From Planctomycetaceae bacterium (GTDB lineage: Bacteria > Planctomycetota > Planctomycetia > Pirellulales > Pirellulaceae), in NCBI GenBank assembly GCA_003455945.1, contig DMPQ01000227.1, forward strand, positions 23,228-31,101: a stretch of DNA of 7,874 bases, given 5' to 3'. Each line of letters begins with the position of its first letter. The stretch's first letter is position 1. A model generated the notes under the pieces. The model had not been told where the DNA came from. It made no database searches and saw nothing but the letters and a program-made list of their open reading frames with translations. The translations under genes were made by a program, and so were the position numbers. Shown one piece after another: positions 1-6,332 of the stretch.

Positions 1-2
1 GG

Positions 3-350
3 ATGCTGCCGATGGACATCACGAGCACGATGATCTCAGCCGGAACGAATCGCCGAGCCGAAGCGGCCGGCGGTGCGCTGGCTTCGGTCGACCGAGCCGG
101 ATCGGCAGCGATCAAGGGCTCGCCCGAACTTCGCGAAGCCTTCGACGACTTCGTCGGCCAGACCCTCTTCGGTTCGATGCTGGCCGAAATGCGCAAGGGA
201 CTCGACGGCCCGGCCTACATGGGTGGCGGGCGAACCGAGGAGGTCTTTCAGGGCCAGCTCGATCAGCTCCTGGTCGAACGGATGGCAGACGCCTCCGCCG
301 AGACGATCTCGGGCCCGATGTACGACCTCTTCATGATGGGACGAGGCTGA
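3..350 (+). CDS. flgJ: Rod-binding protein, FlgJ N-terminal-domain type (5' end uncertain)
   Basis: Flagellar rod-binding protein, acting in the periplasm to help the rod assemble through the cell wall. The conserved core covers about residues 41-110: 'LREAFDDFVGQTLFGSML', then 'GPAY..GGRTEEVFQGQLDQ', then 'MADASAETISGPMYDLF', matching the rod-binding half of FlgJ. The protein ends right after it, so the C-terminal peptidoglycan hydrolase domain of enterobacterial FlgJ is absent; single-domain forms are common outside that group and a separate muramidase would be needed. Residues 1-40 are low-complexity and poorly conserved. The start is not settled: ATG at 3 sits at the window edge with no room for a ribosome binding site, ATG at 12 is also possible, and the true start may lie upstream. 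It is the first gene of the visible cluster and is followed by flgN after a hairpin-rich gap. Confidence 0.85.
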   Translation: MLPMDITSTMISAGTNRRAEAAGGALASVDRAGSAAIKGSPELREAFDDFVGQTLFGSMLAEMRKGLDGPAYMGGGRTEEVFQGQLDQLLVERMADASAETISGPMYDLFMMGRG

Positions 351-405
351 GACCTCGCGGACCGAGCGACGCGGGGAGGGGAGCCCGGCGTCGTTTCGGA
401 CCGTC

Positions 406-428
406 GGCGGCATCGTTCCGATGCCGCC
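406..428 (+). other. Perfect 10-bp hairpin in the flgJ-flgN gap
   Basis: GGCGGCATCG (406-415) and CGATGCCGCC (419-428) are exact reverse complements around a TTC loop. No T-run follows, so it is not a classical intrinsic terminator. It could be a processing or stability element between cistrons, or a U-less terminator. The structure is read directly; the role is unknown. Confidence 0.6.
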
Positions 429-450
429 CCTGATCGACGAGAGCGATTGG

Positions 451-493
451 CGGTCGGTCGGCGTTCGGGTTTCCCCCGATCGCCGGCCGACCG
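451..493 (+). other. Long 13+5-bp hairpin just upstream of flgN
   Basis: CGGTCGGTCGGCG (451-463) pairs with CGCCGGCCGACCG (481-493) over 13 positions with one G.U pair (458/486). After one T/T mismatch, TCGGG (465-469) pairs with CCCGA (475-479) around a five-base TTTCC loop. It ends 13 bases before the flgN Shine-Dalgarno region (507-515). No T-run follows. It may shape flgN translation, mRNA decay or polarity within the operon; the function is inferred only from position. Confidence 0.6.
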
Positions 494-506
494 AAGCTCC
501 CGCAAC

Positions 507-515
507 GAGGAAGAG
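507..515 (+). promoter_or_regulatory. Ribosome binding site deciding the flgN start
   Basis: The purine run GAGGAAGAG ends 3 bases before ATG 519, with GAGG eight bases from it. It supports ATG 519 over the in-frame ATG 447, whose extra 24 codons would run through the 451-493 hairpin. Confidence 0.65.
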
Positions 516-518
516 CGC

Positions 519-1010
519 ATGAGTTCCGAAGAGTGGGCGATCGAGGACGCGATGGCTCGGTTGCTGGACGAGCTGACCGAGATCCAAGCGGGATTGCTCG
601 ACGTGCTTCGGCGCAAGCGAGCCGCGATGACGGTCGGCGATCTCGAAGCGCAGCGGAATCTGCAGCAGGACGAGGAAGGGATCTACCGGGCGCTCGAAGG
701 GGTGCAGACGCGTCGCGGCGAGTTGCTGACGCGGATTCGGCAGGTCGGGGTAGAGGCGGAGAGTCTGACGGAAGCGGCCGATCGACTGCCGCTGAGATCG
801 CACGATGCCGTGCATCGGAAGTTGGGCGAGGCGACGAAGCTGGGGAGAACAGTGCGACTCGAACAGCTCACCAATTGGGTCGCCGCTCAACGATCGCTCC
901 TCCACGTGTCGCAGATGCTCGAGATCATTGCGACCGGAGGGCGGATTCGACCGACATACGGCAAGAGCGAGTTCGCCTACCGAGGTTCGCTCGTCGACCA
1001 CGAGGCCTGA
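519..1010 (+). CDS. flgN: FlgN-family flagellar export chaperone
   Basis: Probable cytoplasmic chaperone that binds the C-terminal helices of FlgK and FlgL and delivers them to the type III export apparatus. The 163-aa product is almost wholly helical in character: Leu/Glu/Arg/Gln-rich heptad-like segments at about residues 5-35, 45-90 and 97-138, with no signal peptide or membrane segment. The end (about 118-150, 'NWVAAQRSLLHVSQMLEIIA' then 'TGGRIRPTYG') resembles the C-terminus I associate with planctomycete FlgN-like proteins. FlgN is weakly conserved, so the call leans on size (E. coli FlgN is about 140 aa), helical make-up and its position directly before its expected clients flgK and flgL. 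The ATG at 519 is chosen for its ribosome binding site. No flgM (anti-sigma factor), which often neighbours flgN, is visible here. Confidence 0.78.
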   Translation: MSSEEWAIEDAMARLLDELTEIQAGLLDVLRRKRAAMTVGDLEAQRNLQQDEEGIYRALEGVQTRRGELLTRIRQVGVEAESLTEAADRLPLRSHDAVHRKLGEATKLGRTVRLEQLTNWVAAQRSLLHVSQMLEIIATGGRIRPTYGKSEFAYRGSLVDHEA

Positions 1011-1015
1011 TCGGG

Positions 1016-1034
1016 GATCGCAGGGAAGGCGATC
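1016..1034 (+). promoter_or_regulatory. Hairpin with GGA in its loop upstream of flgK
   Basis: GATCGC (1016-1021) and GCGATC (1029-1034) form a six-base-pair stem around a seven-base loop, AGGGAAG, which displays GGA. The flgK Shine-Dalgarno run (GGGAGGGAG, 1054-1062) carries further GGA motifs. GGA in a hairpin loop plus GGA at the ribosome binding site is the classic arrangement of a CsrA target, and csrA lies in the same cluster. GATC is common in this DNA, so chance pairing is quite possible. Confidence 0.3.
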
Positions 1035-1064
1035 GGCAGCCGGGCGCGTGGCAGGGAGGGAGCC

Positions 1065-2762
1065 ATGTCGCTGCTGTCGGCCATCAATATCGGTGCCCAG
1101 GCGCTGGACGCCAATCAGATCGGCATGCGCGTGGTGGCGAACAACATCGCCAACGCGAACACGCCGGGCTATATCCGCCAGACGCTCAATCTCGGCACCG
1201 CCGTTTCGCAGAAGGTCGGCAATCTCAACGTCGGCCTCGGCGTCCGGACGCTCGGCGTGCAGCAGCATGTCGACCTGTTCGTCGCCTCGCGACTGCGCGA
1301 CGCGAAGAGCGATCTCGAGGCGGGGACTCAGCAGCGCGACGTGCTGCAGGAGCTCGAAGGAGTCCTGGGCGAGCTCAACGACACCGATCTCAGCACCGGC
1401 CTGACTCGGTTCTTCTCGTCGATCAACGACATCGTCAACCAGCCCGAGTCGGCCAGCGTCCGCAACGTGGCGATTCTCGAAGCGAAGCGTCTGACCTCCG
1501 ACATCCGATCGGTCGCCGGGCAGCTCCGCGAGATGCGGACGCAGGTCAACGATCAGGTCAAGGGTGAGGTCGACGAGGTCAACCGCCTGCTCGACGAGAT
1601 CGCGAAGCTCAACGTCAAGATCCTGCAGACCGAAGGGGGAAACGCGGCGGGGAACGCCGCGGTCGGCCTTCGCGATCAGCGCTTGCTCGCGCTCGAGCGA
1701 CTGAGCGAACTGATGGACGTCAAGGCGACGGAGCAGGAGAGCGGAACGATCTCGGTCTACGCCGGCGGCGACTTTCTGGTCTTCGACGGAACGGCGCGGT
1801 CGATCTCGATCGAGACCGAATCGAATCGCGGGATCGCGATCAACCGGCTGGTGCTGACCGAGACCGGAAGCACGTTGCGTCCCGAAGGGGGCGTCATCGG
1901 CGGGCTGCTCGCCAGTCGGGACGAGACGCTGGCGGAGGCGATCGATCGTTTCGATCAGTTCGCTCGCACGTTGGCCTACGAGTTCAATCGGGTTCACTCG
2001 TCGTCACAGGGACTGGTCGGCTTCGGATCGATCACGTCGGTCGAACGCGTCTCGTCGATCGATACGCCGCTGGACGAAGCCGGGCTGTCGTACGTCCCCG
2101 AGAACGGATCGTTTTCGGTGCTCGTGCGAGACGTCGCGTCGGGGCAGACGCGAACGATCGAGATCCCGGTCTCGCTGCAGGGACTCGACGACGACACGAC
2201 GCTGGCCGACATCCGCGACGCACTCGATGCGGTCGACGGCCTATCGGCATCGATCGATTCGAACCGTCGCTTGCGGATCTCGACCGAACGAGAAGGTCTG
2301 GACTTTGCCTTTGCCGACGACACGAGCGGTCTGCTCGCCTCGCTGGGCATCGGAACGTTCTTCACGGGGACCGGAGCAGGTGATATCGACATCGGCAGCG
2401 AACTGCTCGCCGATCCTCGACGTTTCGCCGCGTCGCAGGAAGGGATCGGAACGGACGCGCGCGGAGCCGAGGCGCTGGCGTCGCTCGGAGATCGCCCCAT
2501 CGACTCGCTCGGTGGTCTGGCGATCACGCAGGTCTACGAGCGGCTGACGATCCAGATCACTCAGGCGTCCGCTTCGGCGGCAGCCGAGGTGGACGGGCTG
2601 ACCGTCTACAAGAACACGATCGAAGCGCAGCACCTGTCGGTGACCGGCGTCAGTCTGGATGAGGAAGCGATTCGGCTGATGACCTATCAGCGAGCCTTTC
2701 AGGCGTCGGCGCGAGTGATCCAGACCGCCAGCGATCTGTTCGAGGTCCTCGTCAACCTCTGA
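1065..2762 (+). CDS. flgK: Flagellar hook-associated protein 1 (FlgK)
   Basis: Junction protein joining the hook to FlgL and the filament, exported by the flagellar type III system. The 565-aa product is close to the usual 545-600. Residues 1-40 hold the rod/hook/HAP N-terminal signature ('MRVVANNIANANTPGYIRQ', 21-39), followed by an acidic helical region (about 70-210). The last ~50 residues (514-565; 'SLDEEAIRLMTYQRAFQASA', then 'VIQTASDLFEVLVNL') are the matching C-terminal helix that coils with the N-terminus. Between them, residues ~343-435 ('VPENGSFSVLVRDV' to 'LLASLGIGTFF') form an inserted beta-alpha module that resembles modules in the neighbouring FlgL. ATG 1065 has a strong Shine-Dalgarno sequence (GGGAGG, 1054-1059) at five-base spacing. 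It follows flgN by 54 bases, very likely in one operon. Confidence 0.96.
   Translation: MSLLSAINIGAQALDANQIGMRVVANNIANANTPGYIRQTLNLGTAVSQKVGNLNVGLGVRTLGVQQHVDLFVASRLRDAKSDLEAGTQQRDVLQELEGVLGELNDTDLSTGLTRFFSSINDIVNQPESASVRNVAILEAKRLTSDIRSVAGQLREMRTQVNDQVKGEVDEVNRLLDEIAKLNVKILQTEGGNAAGNAAVGLRDQRLLALERLSELMDVKATEQESGTISVYAGGDFLVFDGTARSISIETESNRGIAINRLVLTETGSTLRPEGGVIGGLLASRDETLAEAIDRFDQFARTLAYEFNRVHSSSQGLVGFGSITSVERVSSIDTPLDEAGLSYVPENGSFSVLVRDVASGQTRTIEIPVSLQGLDDDTTLADIRDALDAVDGLSASIDSNRRLRISTEREGLDFAFADDTSGLLASLGIGTFFTGTGAGDIDIGSELLADPRRFAASQEGIGTDARGAEALASLGDRPIDSLGGLAITQVYERLTIQITQASASAAAEVDGLTVYKNTIEAQHLSVTGVSLDEEAIRLMTYQRAFQASARVIQTASDLFEVLVNL
2091..2366 (+). repeat. FlgK inserted module related to the type A modules of FlgL
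   Basis: FlgK residues ~343-434: a beta segment ('FSVLVRDV'), a 'TTLADIRDALDAV' helix, a 'RRLRISTEREG' strand pair and a closing 'DDTSGLLASLGIG'. The same order (beta, T-[IVL]-x-D-[VLI] helix, a strand bearing an R/L-rich turn, then a Gly-rich segment ending in LG or FG) recurs in FlgL. The similarity is at protein level and by eye only. Confidence 0.5.
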
Positions 2763-2779
2763 GACGCCATCACGGAACG

Positions 2780-2817
2780 GGCGAACCGGCCGAACGACTC
2801 GGCGCGAACGGTTCGTC
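2780..2817 (+). other. Two-part hairpin in the flgK-flgL gap
   Basis: GGCGAACCG (2780-2788) pairs with CGGTTCGTC (2809-2817) with one G.U pair. Directly stacked inside it, GCCGA (2789-2793) pairs with TCGGC (2799-2803) around ACGAC, leaving a five-base bulge (2804-2808). No T-run follows. It occupies nearly half of the 94-base gap and ends 31 bases before the flgL Shine-Dalgarno sequence (GAGGA, 2848-2852). Confidence 0.55.
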
Positions 2818-2856
2818 GCTCGTACCGGACAGGGATCGATCACAAGCGAGGAAACG

Positions 2857-5800
2857 ATGGGCGCGATCTATCCCGTTCCGAGCGGCCGCGCCAGCGACGT
2901 GCTGATGCGGACTCGCATGCTCACCAAGCTGCAGACCGATCAGAAGCGGTTGCTGAGCATCCAGGATCAGGTCAGCACCGGACGCGCCTATGCCCGGCCG
3001 AGCGATGCTCCGCGGGCGACCGTTCGAGCCATGGCCTTGCAGCGGGTGCTGGAGTTCAAGGCGCAGTACTCGGTCAACATCCGAACGGCCGACTCGTTTC
3101 TGGCAGCGAGCGACAGCGCGATCTCCGGATCGCTCGAAAAGGTTCGAGACGTTCGCGGACTGGTCCTGTCGTCGATCGGCACGACCGCCACGGCGACTCA
3201 GCGTCAGGCGGCGGTGGAGGAAATTCGCGGGGCGATCTCGTTCCTGGTCGATCTGGGCAATACCGAGTTCCGCGGACGGCATCTGTTCGGCGGCAGCGCC
3301 ATCGAACAGCGGCCGTACGAACTGGACGGCAACTCCGTCTCGTTTCTCGGCAACGAGACGGGGCTCTCGTCGTTCGTCGATGCCGGCTTCGGCATGGAGA
3401 GCAACGTCTCGGGGAACTCGGTCTTCGGCGGGCTCGGCGAGGGGATCGTATCTGGGACCGCCGCCGGCGCCGCGCCGACCGAAGCGACTCGGCTGAACGA
3501 TCTCTTCGGAGGGGACGGGCTCTCGCTGGGGACGGTCCGCATCTCGGACGGTACTCATCAGGCGGACATCGATCTGTCGCGAGCCAAGACGGTCGGCGAC
3601 CTCGTCGCGACGCTTCGCCGCGGAGCTCCGGAGTCGCGCGATCTCTCGGTCCGAGTCGTCGGTCGCTCGCTGCAACTCGAGTGGGCGGACGGTCAGGGAG
3701 GCGCGCTGCTGATTCGGGATTCCGGAGGAGGCACGACGGCGCGGCGCCTCGGTATCGAGCAGCTCTCCACGATCCAGTCGGGTCCGGTGACCGGAGTCGA
3801 TCTGGAGGCTCAGGCACGACGCACCGGCGAGTTCGCCGGGCTCTTCGGTACCCGAGCCGTTGCGAGTCTGTCATCGGGAGGGGCGCACAACGACATCACG
3901 ATTCGGGCGAAGTCGAACGGTGCCGAATCGAACGGGTATCGATTTCAGCTCGTGGACGACGACCTGCTGCGGGCGGGGCCCGGAGTCGACAAGGGGAGCG
4001 AGACGGTCGTCTACAGCGACACGGCGCTGCCGGCTCGTGCGGCGGTGACCTTCACCGGAAGCAACAACAACCTGATCGTCACGGCGAATACCGCCGGCAC
4101 CGACCTGAATCACGTCACCGTCCACCTGATCGACGGCGGCGCCATGGGAGATGCGGCGGTCGCCGAGTTCGATCCGGTTTCCCGACGCCTGAATCTGGTC
4201 GTCGACGGTTCGGGCGCGACGACGGTCCAGTCGCTGATCGATGCGGTCGCGGCCGAAGGGACCTTCACCGCGACCTACGACGGTTCGGATCCGACCGATG
4301 GCGGTTTCGACGGCGCGGCGACGATTCCCGCGTCCGATCTCGGACTGCAGCTCGGCGACACGTCACAGAGCGGCGGCGAGGCACGCACCTTCTATGTTCA
4401 TGCGAACGACCTGTCGTCGACCGGAGCCGACATCGTCGCGGCCTTGAACGAGTCGGCGGAGTTCTCGGCGCTCTTCTCGGCGCAACTCGACGCCGTCGAT
4501 GGCGCGACACGCTCGAACGACGGTTCCGGAGTGCTGACGTTCGATCGGATCGGTGTTGCGGCGGGTGGTTCGGGGGACGAACCGGATCTCTCGTCGGGAC
4601 TGCGCATCGTCGTCGGCGAGTCGACTCATGTGGTCCGATTCGATGATGTCCGCACGATCGAGGACGTCCTCAATCGCCTGACGCATTCGGGGGCGCCGAT
4701 TCTGGCGGACCTCGATGATCACGGGCGTCTGAGAGTTCGTTCGCGATTGAGCGGCGTCGATTTCTCGATCGGCGAGAACGGCGGAACCACGGCGGCCGAC
4801 TTCGGTTTGCGGACGATGGACGAGACGACTCGGTTGAGTGCTCTCAATCGAGGAGCGGGCGTGCCGACGAAGAGCGGGACCGACTTCACGATCGTCCGCA
4901 ACGACGGCGTCTCGCTCGCCATCGACGTCAGTTCGGCGCGCACGATCGGTGACGTGCTCGATCTGATCAACGAACATCCGGACAATCAGGACGCCGGGCG
5001 CGTGACGGCTCGACTGGCGACGGTCGGCAACGGTATCGAACTGGTCGACGACGACCCGCCGGGCGAGTCGACGATCCGCGTCGAGTCGGCGTTCGGAAGC
5101 CGCGCGGCTCAGGCGCCCAGACTCGTTCCGCTCGGCAAGACGGTCGGCTATGTCGGCGACTCGCCGGCCCCCACCTTCGCCGATCTCGACGTGACGTTCG
5201 CCGCTCCGAACGAACAGAACAACGCGTTTCGGATCGAGGCTCGGGAACCGGGATCGCACCGCAACGGCGTCCAGCTGATCTTCGCCGATGGCGGGGCGAT
5301 CGGTAACGTCGCGACGGCGGCGTTCGACGAGGGGGCGGGAACGCTGACGATCACGATCGATCCGAACGCGACGACGGCCCGATCGGTCGTCAACGCGATC
5401 GAGGCCGATGGAACGTTTGCCGCGTCGTTGAGCGATACGTTCGGGCCGAACAACGGCAACGGCTTGGTGCCGGTGCTCGGGACCTACGGTTCGACGTCAG
5501 GGGGAAGCAGTCGTCCGGCTGCCGAGCGAGCGGAACTGCGTCTGGACTTTGCGGGAGCCGATTCGGATCTGGTGATTCGCGCGGCGACCGCCGGCACCGC
5601 CTGGAACGGCATCGACGTGGAGTTTCAGGATGCGCTGATCGGCGATGTCGCGACCGCGACGTGGGACTCGGTCAATCGGCGCCTGATCGTCGCGGTCGAT
5701 GCCTCGGCGACCACCGCGGCGACGATCGTCGCGGCGATCGAAGGGGAGGGGACGTTCGAGGCGGACCTCGATACGTCGACCGACTCGGGAAATGACGGCT

Positions 5801-6228
5801 CGGGAGTTCCGGGAGCCGTCGGCAATCTGGGAAGTCTGGAGGGCGGTTCGCCCGAAGTGCTGATCGGTCGCGACGTCGCACCTCAGGAAGTGCCGAGCAT
5901 CTTCGATACGCTGTCGCGGTTGGTCGATGCGCTGTCGGGGAGCGAACCGGATCTGGCCGAGACGGAGCGCTTGCTCGGCAACCTGGATCGCGATCTGGAG
6001 CGGATCACCTACGCGTTGGCCGAGATCGGAGCGCGGCAGCAGGCGCTCGAGACGGTCGATCTGCGGATCGAAGACGAGACGGTGCAGCTTCAGGCGACGT
6101 TGTCGCAGGAGATCGACGTCGACATGGTCGAGGCGATCTCGAACATGACGACTCAACAGACGATCTTCGACGCGTCGTTGCGCCTGATGGCTCAGTCATT
6201 CCAGCAGTCGCTGCTGGATTACCTGTAA
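2857..6228 (+). CDS. flgL: Giant modular flagellar hook-associated protein 3 (FlgL)
   Basis: Second hook-filament junction protein, sitting between FlgK and flagellin. Both ends are of flagellin/FlgL type: residues 1-~170 carry helices with the signature 'QDQVSTGRAYARPSDAP' (37-52) and the 'DLGNTEFRGRHLFGG' segment, and residues 1012-1123 form the C-terminal helices ending 'MVEAISNMTTQQTIFDASLR..AQSFQQSLLDYL'. E. coli FlgL is about 317 aa; this one is 1123. The extra ~800 residues are beta-rich, acidic and modular: type A modules at about 213-302, 578-656 and 673-752, and type B modules at about 395-508, 777-884 and 893-998, with a half B copy at 343-389. The reading frame is open throughout, so this is not a fusion artefact visible in the DNA. 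ATG 2857 has GAGGA at 2848-2852. The modules probably form a surface-exposed collar on the junction. Confidence 0.92.
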   Translation: MGAIYPVPSGRASDVLMRTRMLTKLQTDQKRLLSIQDQVSTGRAYARPSDAPRATVRAMALQRVLEFKAQYSVNIRTADSFLAASDSAISGSLEKVRDVRGLVLSSIGTTATATQRQAAVEEIRGAISFLVDLGNTEFRGRHLFGGSAIEQRPYELDGNSVSFLGNETGLSSFVDAGFGMESNVSGNSVFGGLGEGIVSGTAAGAAPTEATRLNDLFGGDGLSLGTVRISDGTHQADIDLSRAKTVGDLVATLRRGAPESRDLSVRVVGRSLQLEWADGQGGALLIRDSGGGTTARRLGIEQLSTIQSGPVTGVDLEAQARRTGEFAGLFGTRAVASLSSGGAHNDITIRAKSNGAESNGYRFQLVDDDLLRAGPGVDKGSETVVYSDTALPARAAVTFTGSNNNLIVTANTAGTDLNHVTVHLIDGGAMGDAAVAEFDPVSRRLNLVVDGSGATTVQSLIDAVAAEGTFTATYDGSDPTDGGFDGAATIPASDLGLQLGDTSQSGGEARTFYVHANDLSSTGADIVAALNESAEFSALFSAQLDAVDGATRSNDGSGVLTFDRIGVAAGGSGDEPDLSSGLRIVVGESTHVVRFDDVRTIEDVLNRLTHSGAPILADLDDHGRLRVRSRLSGVDFSIGENGGTTAADFGLRTMDETTRLSALNRGAGVPTKSGTDFTIVRNDGVSLAIDVSSARTIGDVLDLINEHPDNQDAGRVTARLATVGNGIELVDDDPPGESTIRVESAFGSRAAQAPRLVPLGKTVGYVGDSPAPTFADLDVTFAAPNEQNNAFRIEAREPGSHRNGVQLIFADGGAIGNVATAAFDEGAGTLTITIDPNATTARSVVNAIEADGTFAASLSDTFGPNNGNGLVPVLGTYGSTSGGSSRPAAERAELRLDFAGADSDLVIRAATAGTAWNGIDVEFQDALIGDVATATWDSVNRRLIVAVDASATTAATIVAAIEGEGTFEADLDTSTDSGNDGSGVPGAVGNLGSLEGGSPEVLIGRDVAPQEVPSIFDTLSRLVDALSGSEPDLAETERLLGNLDRDLERITYALAEIGARQQALETVDLRIEDETVQLQATLSQEIDVDMVEAISNMTTQQTIFDASLRLMAQSFQQSLLDYL
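3493..3762 (+). repeat. FlgL type A module, copy 1
   Basis: FlgL residues ~213-302. It runs from a beta strand ('LGTVRISDGTHQADIDL') through 'AKTVGDLVATLRR' (helix) and 'LSVRVVGRSLQLEW' to 'GGGTTARRLGIEQ'. It aligns by eye with copies 2 and 3 and with the FlgK insert; the shared core is T-[VI]-[GE]-D-[VL]. Confidence 0.55.
3883..4023 (+). repeat. FlgL type B module, N-terminal half copy
   Basis: FlgL residues ~343-389: 'HNDITIRAKSNGAESNGYRF' followed by 'QLVDDD' matches the first half of the type B modules (N-[DN]-x-I-x-x-[AE]-x-x-x-G-x-x-x-N, then a strand and an acidic turn). The second half, with its ATT and EGTF motifs, is missing, and a full copy starts within about six residues. It looks like a truncated or diverged first unit. 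Confidence 0.5.
4039..4380 (+). repeat. FlgL type B module, copy 1
   Basis: FlgL residues ~395-508. Marks in order: 'NNNLIVTANTAGTDLNHVTV', 'DGGAMGDAAVAEFD', 'RRLNLVVD', 'ATT', 'AVAAEGTFTATYDG', then a Gly/Asp loop ('DPTDGGFDG') and a closing 'LGDTSQSGG'. The same marks recur in copies 2 and 3. Confidence 0.7.
4588..4824 (+). repeat. FlgL type A module, copy 2
   Basis: FlgL residues ~578-656: 'GLRIVVGESTHVVRF', helix 'VRTIEDVLNRLTHSG', strand pair 'ILADLDDHGRLRVRSRLSG', then 'GTTAADFGLRTMDE'. The 'GRLRVRSRLSGVDFSI' stretch is close to the FlgK insert's 'RRLRISTEREGLDFAF'. Confidence 0.55.
4873..5112 (+). repeat. FlgL type A module, copy 3
   Basis: FlgL residues ~673-752: 'TDFTIVRNDGVSLAIDVSSA', helix 'RTIGDVLDLINEHPD', strands 'RVTARLATVGNGIELVDD' and 'ESTIRVESAFGSRAAQ'. 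It follows copy 2 after ~16 residues, so copies 2 and 3 are effectively in tandem. Confidence 0.55.
5185..5508 (+). repeat. FlgL type B module, copy 2
   Basis: FlgL residues ~777-884: 'NNAFRIEAREPGSHRNGVQL', 'DGGAIGNVATAAFD', 'GTLTITID', 'ATTARSVVNAIEADGTFAA', a Gly/Asn loop ('FGPNNGNG') and a closing 'LGTYGSTSGGS'. It is separated from copy 3 by only eight residues. Confidence 0.7.
5533..5850 (+). repeat. FlgL type B module, copy 3
   Basis: FlgL residues ~893-998: 'SDLVIRAATAGTAWNGIDVE', 'LIGDVATATWD', 'RRLIVAVD', 'ATTAATIVAAIEGEGTFEA', an acidic Gly/Asp/Asn loop ('STDSGNDGSG') and a closing 'LGSLEGGS'. It leads straight into the conserved C-terminal helices. Confidence 0.7.
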
Positions 6229-6249
6229 CGACGGTTCTTCTCAACCTTC

Positions 6250-6264
6250 CGGTCATCCCGACCG
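6250..6264 (+). other. Small hairpin after flgL
   Basis: CGGTC (6250-6254) and GACCG (6260-6264) pair around a five-base loop, 21 bases after the flgL stop. There is no T-run. It is too short to call a terminator and is noted because every other junction of this cluster also holds a hairpin. Confidence 0.25.
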
Positions 6265-6319
6265 ATCCTAAGGGAGCAGCCGCATTCTCTTGCGCGGCAG
6301 TCTTGAAGGAACGCCAGCC

Positions 6320-6324
6320 GGAGG
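6320..6324 (+). promoter_or_regulatory. Ribosome binding site deciding the fliW GTG start
   Basis: GGAGG ends eight bases before GTG 6333. The in-frame upstream TTG (6303) has no comparable motif, so GTG 6333 is preferred. Confidence 0.75.
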
Positions 6325-6332
6325 TCGGTCTC

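Noticed and set aside
447..518. Upstream in-frame ATG for flgN
   Set aside because: The added 24 residues are Arg/Ser-rich, encoded by the hairpin region, and ATG 519 has the ribosome binding site.
36..1997. 653-codon open frame on the - strand across flgJ, flgN and flgK
   Set aside because: It lies opposite three genes with clear family signatures; its product is Arg/Leu/Asp-rich with no recognisable motif, as expected for the antisense frame of GC-rich coding DNA.
3681..4646. 321-codon + strand frame overlapping flgL
   Set aside because: Very Arg/Gly-rich out-of-frame reading of the flgL repeats with no motif; flgL continues unbroken through it.
4363..5259. 298-codon open frame on the - strand inside flgL
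   Set aside because: Antisense shadow of flgL: Arg-rich, no motif, no ribosome binding site seen. The same holds for the - strand frames at 2770-3675 and 3074-3874.
6303..6332. TTG start for fliW
   Set aside because: No Shine-Dalgarno sequence before it and the added residues are not part of the family; GTG 6333 has GGAGG and gives the standard N-terminus.
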